Source of the DNA: Bacillota bacterium
Lineage (GTDB): Bacteria > Bacillota > Clostridia > Peptostreptococcales > Anaerovoracaceae
Assembly (NCBI GenBank): GCA_017431785.1
Contig: JAFRKJ010000019.1
Location: forward strand, 1-64,000
Direction: 5' to 3'
Length of the DNA stretch: 64,000 bases
Below, one piece after another: positions 42,852-50,019 of this stretch (the stretch's first letter is position 1; every line of letters begins with the position of its first letter). Below the pieces are notes generated by a model, which was given only the letters and a program-made list of their open reading frames with translations, was not told the DNA's origin and did no database searches. The translations under genes were made by a program, and so were the position numbers.

Positions 42852-44627
42852 ATGAAGATTCAATTTTGCGGAGCAACGACAGGCGTAACAGGATCATGTC
42901 ATCTGATTACAACAGCAAATCATAAGATTCTGCTCGACTGCGGACAGTTTCAGGGCGGCAAGGCGCAGGAGGAACTCAATTACGAACCATTTCCTTTTGA
43001 TCCGGCGGAAGTAGAATACGTGATACTCAGCCACGCCCACATAGACCACTGCGGCAGAATTCCGCTCCTCGTAAAGAGAGGATTCAAAGGACAGATCTAT
43101 TGTACAGATGCGACGGCAGATCTGCTGGACATCATGCTCAAAGACAGCGGCCACATTCATGAGCAGGAAGCGGAGTGGCAGAACAGAAAGAACGCCAGAG
43201 CGGGAAGACCTCTTGTGGAGCCTTTGTACACGGAGCTGGAAGCAGAAGAATCTCTGAAGTTTGTAAAGCCGGTTCTCTATGATCAGCTCATCGAGCTCAA
43301 TGACGAAATGCGCATCTGTTTCAATGACGCGGGACACATTCTGGGGTCCGGTGAAATCGAACTGTTCATCTCCGAAAAAGAAGAAGGTTTTGACGGAGTG
43401 CGCACATCGAAAATTGTCTTCTCAGGCGACTTGGGCGTCATGGACAGACCGATTCTCCGCAACCCGACCATCATCAAAAAAGCCGACTACATCATCATGG
43501 AGTCGACCTACGGAAACAGAAACCACCCGGATAACTCCATGGATGTCAACAACCTGGTCGATATCATCTGTGAGACTGCGGCGCGTGGCGGCAATACAGT
43601 CATTCCGTCCTTTGCAGTAGGAAGAACCCAGGAACTGATTTTCGAATTGAACAAAATCTACGAAAACCTGCAGGATCCGCGCCAGAAGAAACTGGCAGAT
43701 CTCAAGATCTATGTGGACAGCCCGATGGCTTCTGCCGCGACGGAAATATTCAAGAAGAACGCGCAGGTATTTGATGAGGAAACAAAGGATTACATCAGCA
43801 AAGGCGACAATCCTCTGGAATTCGCGAACCTCAAATTCACACAGTCGACAGAGGAATCCCAGTGGCTCAATATCGACAAAGAGCCGAAGGTAATCATCTC
43901 CGCAAGCGGCATGTGTGAAGCGGGAAGAATCAGGCATCACCTCAAGCACAACCTCTGGGATGCCAGAAACAGCATCATCTTCGTCGGATATCAGGCGGAG
44001 GGGACTCTGGGAAGATGCCTCATCGAAGGGCAAAAAGAAGTCACACTCTTCGGTGAGAAGGTTCAGGTCAACGCCAAGATCCACAACCTGGAAGGATTCT
44101 CGGGACATGCAGATATGGATGGACTCATCGGCTGGCTTAAGGGGTTCCAGAAACCGCCGAAACAGCTCTTCCTTGTCCACGGTGAACCGGAGGTAAAAAT
44201 CGAGTTTGCGAAGACCATCAAGGAGAGGGTCGGATTCGATGCGATTCCGGTCAATGTCAACAGTGAGTACGAACTTCAGCACAGCGGAGAAGTGGTCACC
44301 ATGAAGGAAGCCATTGCGGAAGCAGTGGATGAACGAAAGATCAACGAAGCGCGGGACAACCTGTACAACGTCAGGAGAAGACTGGAGGATATCATCTACA
44401 ACACAGACCTGAGCGTTGACAACACCACAGATCCGGAGAAACTTGCTAAGATCAACAACATCATTCTCGAACTGGAGAAGTCCGCCATCAATCTGGGCGC
44501 GGTCATAACAGAATCCGAGGAGGACGAAAGAATTGAACTGACGGATGAACAGAGACAGCAGCTCAGGGAGGCGAGAGAAGAGAAGATTCGCGAAAAGAAA
44601 AAAGAAAAGAAGTCAGCAAAAAAATAA
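42852..44627 (+). CDS. Metallo-beta-lactamase/beta-CASP ribonuclease-like protein
   Basis: 591 residues. The MBL motif HAHIDHCGR (about 57-65) plus the later AGHILGS and SGDLG histidine/aspartate sites give a two-zinc centre. The beta-CASP part carries SFAVGRTQE and GYQAEGTLGR, ending in FSGHADMDGL. This is the YSH1/CPSF-73-like bacterial family, likely an RNA-processing nuclease. A charged tail of about 85 residues (REEKIREKKKEKKSAKK) is an addition to the fold. Gene spacing (34 bases) suggests co-transcription with pdp, without an obvious functional link. Confidence 0.86.
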   Translation: MKIQFCGATTGVTGSCHLITTANHKILLDCGQFQGGKAQEELNYEPFPFDPAEVEYVILSHAHIDHCGRIPLLVKRGFKGQIYCTDATADLLDIMLKDSGHIHEQEAEWQNRKNARAGRPLVEPLYTELEAEESLKFVKPVLYDQLIELNDEMRICFNDAGHILGSGEIELFISEKEEGFDGVRTSKIVFSGDLGVMDRPILRNPTIIKKADYIIMESTYGNRNHPDNSMDVNNLVDIICETAARGGNTVIPSFAVGRTQELIFELNKIYENLQDPRQKKLADLKIYVDSPMASAATEIFKKNAQVFDEETKDYISKGDNPLEFANLKFTQSTEESQWLNIDKEPKVIISASGMCEAGRIRHHLKHNLWDARNSIIFVGYQAEGTLGRCLIEGQKEVTLFGEKVQVNAKIHNLEGFSGHADMDGLIGWLKGFQKPPKQLFLVHGEPEVKIEFAKTIKERVGFDAIPVNVNSEYELQHSGEVVTMKEAIAEAVDERKINEARDNLYNVRRRLEDIIYNTDLSVDNTTDPEKLAKINNIILELEKSAINLGAVITESEEDERIELTDEQRQQLREAREEKIREKKKEKKSAKK

Positions 44628-44633
44628 ACCAAA

Positions 44634-44740
44634 TGAAACATGAATGTATTTGTTTCAGGGAAATAAATCGTTTGAAAGATTCTGAATGTGATAAAATGTA
44701 TTCGGACAGAAACCATTTTGTTTCATACAATTTGTTTCTT
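44634..44740. promoter_or_regulatory. Cluster of TTGTTTC motifs upstream of the aminotransferase
   Basis: Inverted repeat TGAAACA (44634-44640) / TGTTTCA (44651-44657), a second GAAAC (44709-44713) / GTTTC (44720-44724) and a further TTGTTTC near 44732, all within the 148-bp AT-rich gap before 44776. They look like operator copies for an unknown regulator. No confident sigma-A or sigma-54 promoter was identified. Confidence 0.35.
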
Positions 44741-44775
44741 ATACAAATGACAATATATTTCAAGGAGGAAAAATT

Positions 44776-46131
44776 ATGTCAGAATTAAGAACAGCATTAC
44801 CTAAAATCTCAACTCCACTGCCAGGCCCTAAGGCGCAGGCTCTGATCGAAAGAAGAGCGAAAGCAACACCTAAGGCCATCGGAACTGCATACAAAGCAGT
44901 CATCGAAAGAGGCGAAGGAGCAATGTTCGAAGACGTTGACGGCAACATCTTCCTGGACTGGATCGCAGGCGTAGGCGTACTGAACATCGGATACTCACAT
45001 CCTGAGCTGATCGAAGCAGTGAAGGCACAGGCAGACAAGTACTTCCACTCCATGTTCAACATCACGACTCACGAGCCATACGTAGCACTGGCAGAAGAGT
45101 TCTGCAAGATCGCGCCGGTAAGAGGCGAGGAGAAGCAGGCATTCTTCGTATGCTCCGGTTCAGAAGCAGATGAGAACGCCGTAAAGGTAGCAAGAAACGC
45201 AACAGGAAGACCGAACATCATCGTATTCACAGGCGCATTCCACGGAAGAACTTCCCTGACGATGACGATGACAGCGAAGAAAGCATATGCAGTAGGCATG
45301 GGTCCGTTCCCAGATGGTATCTACAGAGCAGAGTTCCCGAACATGTACAGGGCACCTGGAGATCTGGAAGGACAGGCAGCGATCGACTACTATGTAAGCA
45401 AGCTGGAAGAAGTATTCATCGAAGCGACACCATATGATTCATGTGCAGCGATCCTGTTCGAGCCGGTACAGGGCGAAGGTGGATTCATTCCGGCACCGAT
45501 CGAATGGGTCAAGGCAGTCAGAAAGATCTGTGACGAGCACGGGATCCTGATGGTATGCGACGAAGTACAGTGCGGCTGGGCAAGAAGCGGCAAGATGTTC
45601 GCATCAGAGTACTACAAGGAAGCAGGATGCGCACCTGACATCATGACGACAGCGAAGTCCATCGCAGGCGGAATCCCGCTCTCAGCGATCGTAGCAAGCA
45701 AGGAGATCATGGACAAGGTAAATCCGGGAACGATCGGCGGAACATACGGAGCAAACGCACTGGCAGCAGTATCCGCACTGAAGGTCATCGAAGTCATGAC
45801 AAGAGATGACTTCCCGGGCAAGGCACTGCACATCGCAGACGTACTCGGCAACGGCTTCAAAGAGATGCAGAAGAAGTATCCATGCATCGGCGACGTAAGA
45901 GGAATCGGCGCAATGATGGGTATCGAGTTCATCAAGGACGAGAAGAAGACACCGGATGCAGAGATCGTAGGAAAGATCGTACAGAACGCAATGAACAAGG
46001 GCCTGATGCTGGAAGCAGCAGGAACATTCAACAACGTTATCAGAATCCTTTGCCCACTGGTTGCAACTGATGAGCAGCTGGAAGCTGGACTGAAGATCTT
46101 CGAAGAAGCACTGGCAGAAGCTGTGAAATAA
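44776..46131 (+). CDS. Class III omega-amino acid aminotransferase (GABA/beta-alanine type)
   Basis: 451 residues, PLP-dependent. Motifs: SGSEADENAVKVAR, GAFHGRTSLT, FEPVQGEGGFIP, CDEVQCGWARSGK, and the PLP lysine in TTAKSIAGGIPLSA. It should transfer the amino group of 4-aminobutyrate or beta-alanine to 2-oxoglutarate. Context gives two candidate substrates: beta-alanine from pyrimidine breakdown (37362-42817) and GABA from the decarboxylase at 2308. AAGGAGG precedes the ATG. It is a single-gene unit ending at a strong terminator; codon use (GCA, AGA, ATC rich) matches the highly expressed lysine genes. Confidence 0.9.
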   Translation: MSELRTALPKISTPLPGPKAQALIERRAKATPKAIGTAYKAVIERGEGAMFEDVDGNIFLDWIAGVGVLNIGYSHPELIEAVKAQADKYFHSMFNITTHEPYVALAEEFCKIAPVRGEEKQAFFVCSGSEADENAVKVARNATGRPNIIVFTGAFHGRTSLTMTMTAKKAYAVGMGPFPDGIYRAEFPNMYRAPGDLEGQAAIDYYVSKLEEVFIEATPYDSCAAILFEPVQGEGGFIPAPIEWVKAVRKICDEHGILMVCDEVQCGWARSGKMFASEYYKEAGCAPDIMTTAKSIAGGIPLSAIVASKEIMDKVNPGTIGGTYGANALAAVSALKVIEVMTRDDFPGKALHIADVLGNGFKEMQKKYPCIGDVRGIGAMMGIEFIKDEKKTPDAEIVGKIVQNAMNKGLMLEAAGTFNNVIRILCPLVATDEQLEAGLKIFEEALAEAVK

Positions 46132-46168
46132 GAAGAACTGCATGAACGCATTCTAAACAGACAACGAT

Positions 46169-46218
46169 ATCCCGCAGAGCAGAGACCGCAATGGTCCCGC
46201 ATCTGCGGGATTTTGTTT
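46169..46218 (+). terminator. Aminotransferase terminator
   Basis: ATCCCGCAGA / TCTGCGGGAT outer stem with an inner GACC/GGTC hairpin, followed by TTTGTTTT. Confidence 0.88.
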
Positions 46219-46335
46219 TATCTATGTTTTTATTGTGCTAAACCGCTAAAGATATAGTAAAATGGAAAAAGCAAACAAAGATGAACAAATGTCAATAAGA
46301 ATGAACAAAGAGCGATTGAGAGGAGGAAAAAGAAC

Positions 46336-48432
46336 ATGAAAAAAATACTGGCTATTCTTATGTCGGTTGTTTTTGCATTCACCATGTTCGGGCTGAGTGG
46401 CTGCGGAAGCAGCGATACCCAGGAGGAAGCGACGGAAGAGCCGGCAGCAACAGCGGAATTCAGCGAGGAGTATACTGCTTTTGCAGATGCCATTGACATG
46501 GATTTCGTCAAGGAAGTCAACAAAACAGTCGCATCCTTTGGGGATGATGAAGCAGTAGGAATGAGATCCGCAGGATCACCGGCAGAAAAAGAGACCTGCG
46601 ACTACCTGGAAGGCGTCATGAATGACATCGGATTAAACAACGTCACGGTCGATGATATTACGGTCGATGGATGGACGTTCAACGGCGCCAACATCACATT
46701 CACAAACGCGAAAGGAGAAGAGCAGAAGATAGATTTGGGCGGATACCAGACGACGATCCAGGCGGACAATCAGGAGGTTGAACTCGTATACGTCAACCGC
46801 GGAACGGAAGAAGATTACGAGGGTTTGGATGTCGCCGGTAAGCTGGTGCTCTTTGAAGTAAACCAGGAAGAAGACTGGTGGATCAACTATCCGGCATATC
46901 AGGCAAAGGCGAAGGGCGCCCTCTGTGCAATCGCTATGAGAGAGTTTGTCAACAAGGATGAGGACGGAACCAGAATCGGAGTACAGGATGTATGCGGACC
47001 TGCAGATGCGCCTGCTTTGGCCATCAGCCGCAAAGACTGCAATGCTTTGAAGAAGGCCATCAAGGCATCTGGTGAAGATTCCATCAAGGTCACATTCAAC
47101 GCGGATTCGAAAGTCACAGAAAATGCGACTTCCCACAACCTCTATGGAGAGATCCCGGGGGCTGAAGATGAGACGATCTTTGTATTTGCTCATATGGACG
47201 GATATTTCCACGCAGCATACGATGATGCATGGGGCGTAGGTGCATCCATGGGCATGGCAAAAGCAATGATCGAGAGCGGCTTTACGCCGGACAAGACCAT
47301 CCGCTTCTGCATACACGGCGCGGAAGAATGGGGCCGTGAAGGAAGTGAATACGACTGGTCCGTCGGCGCCTATGAGGACATCATGACGAACCATCCTGAC
47401 TGGGTCAACGGCGGCTTCGCCATCGTCAATATGGATGGTGGATATACCGTTGAGGGCGAACCGAACAAGGGCGTCATGACCACGATAGAACTGAAACCGT
47501 TTGTGAAGAAGAGTGTAGGGGAAATTGCAGACACCACAAAATACAATTGGAAATTCACAAATCTGAGCACGTATACGGAAGACTTCCAGTGGACGAGAAT
47601 GGGCATTCCGGCAATCAGCGCAGGTGACGGAGATGGAACGAGTTATGATGATACCGGATACCACTCCACCTATGACAGCTGGGAATACCAGCCGCTTGAT
47701 GAAGAGGGCTTTGCTGATTGTATCAAGACTTATGGAAAAATCGCCATAGATCTGGATGAATGCCTCGTCAGACCATTCAATTTCACAGCGAGAATCAAGA
47801 ATTTCGACAAATCGCTTAATGACGATGCGAGAGATCAGTTCGCAGAAGCCCTTGATGAAGCATACGCTGCAGCAGACGGACTGCAGGCGTTCATGGACAA
47901 GACCGAAGCGTCCGGCGAAGATGCGGCAGCAACAGAACTGAACAAGAAGACACAGGAAGTCTATCTGGCGTTCCAGGATTCACTCCTCGGCCTTGACTTC
48001 ATCAACGTAGACGCCATCATCAGACATGATATGTATGAAGATAATATCGATTATCTCGACCAGACGATCAAGGCGCTGGAGGCAGGCAACATTCAGGAAG
48101 CTTACGATGAGTATCTGTGGGCGGTCGACTGGTCATGGTACGATATGTTCTTCGACAAGGAAACCTGCGACTACATGAAGAACCAGCTCTTCAGCAAGCG
48201 TGACGACACCTGGGGCGCAGACCTGATCAAGTACCCTCACGCAGATACCAATGCGATCGTTGTATCGCTGAGAGATAAATACGATACAGAAGGCGCAGAT
48301 GTCAGTGAAGAAATCGCAGCACTGAAGGAAATCAAAGCACAGCAGGAAGGTTATCTGGAAGAAGTATATGCGGATGAGCTGGCGGGAATCCAGAAAGCCA
48401 CTAAGCTGATGAACGAAATACAAGGGAAATAA
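46336..48432 (+). CDS. M28-family metallopeptidase lipoprotein
   Basis: 698 residues. Signal peptide with lipobox LSGC, then an acidic linker. A PA-like insert (about 140-260) interrupts the M28 peptidase domain. Zinc-ligand regions: FAHMDGYFHAAYDDAWG, HGAEEWGREGS and late GYHSTYDSW. The C-terminal 200 residues are helical. It is probably an extracellular aminopeptidase supplying amino acids for fermentation. AGGAGG precedes the ATG. The next gene (lipoate ligase) follows 39 bases later. Confidence 0.87.
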   Translation: MKKILAILMSVVFAFTMFGLSGCGSSDTQEEATEEPAATAEFSEEYTAFADAIDMDFVKEVNKTVASFGDDEAVGMRSAGSPAEKETCDYLEGVMNDIGLNNVTVDDITVDGWTFNGANITFTNAKGEEQKIDLGGYQTTIQADNQEVELVYVNRGTEEDYEGLDVAGKLVLFEVNQEEDWWINYPAYQAKAKGALCAIAMREFVNKDEDGTRIGVQDVCGPADAPALAISRKDCNALKKAIKASGEDSIKVTFNADSKVTENATSHNLYGEIPGAEDETIFVFAHMDGYFHAAYDDAWGVGASMGMAKAMIESGFTPDKTIRFCIHGAEEWGREGSEYDWSVGAYEDIMTNHPDWVNGGFAIVNMDGGYTVEGEPNKGVMTTIELKPFVKKSVGEIADTTKYNWKFTNLSTYTEDFQWTRMGIPAISAGDGDGTSYDDTGYHSTYDSWEYQPLDEEGFADCIKTYGKIAIDLDECLVRPFNFTARIKNFDKSLNDDARDQFAEALDEAYAAADGLQAFMDKTEASGEDAAATELNKKTQEVYLAFQDSLLGLDFINVDAIIRHDMYEDNIDYLDQTIKALEAGNIQEAYDEYLWAVDWSWYDMFFDKETCDYMKNQLFSKRDDTWGADLIKYPHADTNAIVVSLRDKYDTEGADVSEEIAALKEIKAQQEGYLEEVYADELAGIQKATKLMNEIQGK

Positions 48433-48471
48433 GCAGTACAAAGGGAATAAGCAGCGCGGACTGCAACAGAA

Positions 48472-49458
48472 ATGCTTCTGATTATCAACGACAGCAACAA
48501 TGCATATTACAATCTGGCAGCAGAAGAATATCTCATCGACAGTTTCGATGAGGACATTGTGATGCTGTGGCGTAATGACAACACCGTCGTTGTAGGAAAA
48601 AATCAGAACACCATAGAGGAAATCGACAGCCGCTATGTTGAAGAACATGACATCAGCGTCGTCCGGCGGCTGACCGGCGGCGGCGCAGTCTTCCACGATA
48701 TGGGCAATGTGAATTACACCATCATCCAGCCCTATCGGGAAGGTCTGTTTTCCAACTATGCCTATTTCACAGAAGCCGTCCGCGATTTTCTGCAGCAGCT
48801 TGGCGTCAGTGCAACACTGAGCGGCAGAAACGATCTGATGATCGACGGGAAGAAATTCTCCGGAAATGCCCAGTGTGTCAGAAAGGGCAGAATGATGCAC
48901 CACGGAACCCTCATGTTCAGTTCTGATGTGAAAGACATTTCCGGAGCTCTCACACCGAACCGGAAGAAGACAGAGAGCAAAGGCGTGAAGTCTGTCCAGT
49001 CCCATGTGACGAACATTTCCTCCCACCTGCCGGAGGATAAGATGAGCGTCGAGGACTTCATGGAACAGCTGCATCGTTATTTCCTGCGCCGGTTTCCGGA
49101 GGCGGTTCCCTATGAACTGACAAAAGAAGACAAAGCTTCCATTCAGCAGCTGTCGGATCAGAAGTATTCCACCTGGGAGTGGAACTACGGCGCGTCTCCT
49201 GCTTTTGCAGTAAGTGCCAGCCGCAAGTATGACTTCGGGTTGGTCGACGTCAGGCTAGATGTCACGCGCGGACGGATCAGGGAGATCCGCATCTTCGGCG
49301 ACTTCTTCGGCATCAAAAGCGTATCGGAACTGGAAGAGCTGCTTGTCGGCACCGAGTACCGGGCGGACGCCATCAGTCAGGCGCTCGCGGACGTCGCCCT
49401 CGGTGAATATATCAGCGGCATGACAGCAGAAGAACTGACAGAACTCATGATGCAGTGA
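48472..49458 (+). CDS. lplA: Lipoate-protein ligase A
   Basis: 328 residues. It activates lipoate with ATP and attaches it to E2 or GcvH domains. Motifs: VVRRLTGGGAVFHD (lipoate-binding loop), NDLMIDGKKFSGNAQ with the catalytic lysine, and HHGTLMF. A C-terminal accessory domain (about 245-328) is present. No lipoyl-domain gene is near. The ribosome site is not clear, so it may depend on readthrough from the peptidase gene. Confidence 0.93.
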   Translation: MLLIINDSNNAYYNLAAEEYLIDSFDEDIVMLWRNDNTVVVGKNQNTIEEIDSRYVEEHDISVVRRLTGGGAVFHDMGNVNYTIIQPYREGLFSNYAYFTEAVRDFLQQLGVSATLSGRNDLMIDGKKFSGNAQCVRKGRMMHHGTLMFSSDVKDISGALTPNRKKTESKGVKSVQSHVTNISSHLPEDKMSVEDFMEQLHRYFLRRFPEAVPYELTKEDKASIQQLSDQKYSTWEWNYGASPAFAVSASRKYDFGLVDVRLDVTRGRIREIRIFGDFFGIKSVSELEELLVGTEYRADAISQALADVALGEYISGMTAEELTELMMQ

Positions 49459-49503
49459 ATCGGCCGTTGGTTTTCATCTCGAGGCACATAATCAAGAAAA
49501 TAT

Positions 49504-49550
49504 AGTCCCAATCGTCAACATCCTGACGAATTGGGACTATTTTGTTTTTT
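49504..49550 (+). terminator. lplA terminator
   Basis: AGTCCCAATCGTCA / TGACGAATTGGGACT stem with a one-base bulge, then ATTTTGTTTTTT. Confidence 0.88.
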
Positions 49551-49586
49551 GGTCTGCATCAATAATAGACCCAAAATTTCAGGGTA

Positions 49587-49615
49587 TTTACAGATACCCC
49601 CTAGGGGTATATAAT
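49587..49615 (+). promoter_or_regulatory. csoR-copA promoter with CsoR operator in its spacer
   Basis: TTTACA (49587-49592), 17 bases, TATAAT (49610-49615). The spacer is almost filled by ATACCCCCTAGGGGTAT (49594-49610), the G/C-block palindrome recognised by CsoR-type repressors. Copper-free CsoR bound here would stop polymerase. Confidence 0.88.
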
Positions 49616-49638
49616 GAGAGCCATCAGGAGGAGAAAAG

Positions 49639-49974
49639 ATGAACAGAGCGATACAGGATAACTGCTGCAGCAGACAGACAGAAAACTGCTGCGGAACAAG
49701 AATGAAGGAAAGATCTCAGGAAGAGTATAAGGATCTGATCAATCGGCTCAGCCGCATTGAGGGTCAGATCAGAGGTCTGAAGAGAATGGTGGAAGAGGGT
49801 GCATACTGTCCGGACATACTCAATCAAAGTGCGGCGGCAAGCGCGGCGCTGTCCAGCTTTAATCGCGTGCTCATGTCGAACCACATCAAAAGCTGCGTCA
49901 TCGATGATGTCAGGGCAGGAAATGATGAGACAGTGGAAGAGCTCCTTGGCGTTCTGCAGAAACTTATGAAATAG
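49639..49974 (+). CDS. csoR: Copper-sensing transcriptional repressor CsoR
   Basis: 111 residues, all-helical DUF156 fold. The Cu(I) ligands Cys57, His82 and Cys86 (in AYCPDIL and SNHIKSC) are all present. An N-terminal extension holds two Cys pairs (C9-C10, C17-C18) that are not part of the core fold and might add metal binding. GGAGG precedes the ATG. Forty-five bases separate it from copA, which it should repress together with itself. Confidence 0.93.
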   Translation: MNRAIQDNCCSRQTENCCGTRMKERSQEEYKDLINRLSRIEGQIRGLKRMVEEGAYCPDILNQSAAASAALSSFNRVLMSNHIKSCVIDDVRAGNDETVEELLGVLQKLMK

Positions 49975-50019
49975 ACAGAGATAGAGATAGGCAGAGGATA
50001 GAAGGAGACAGAAAGAAGA

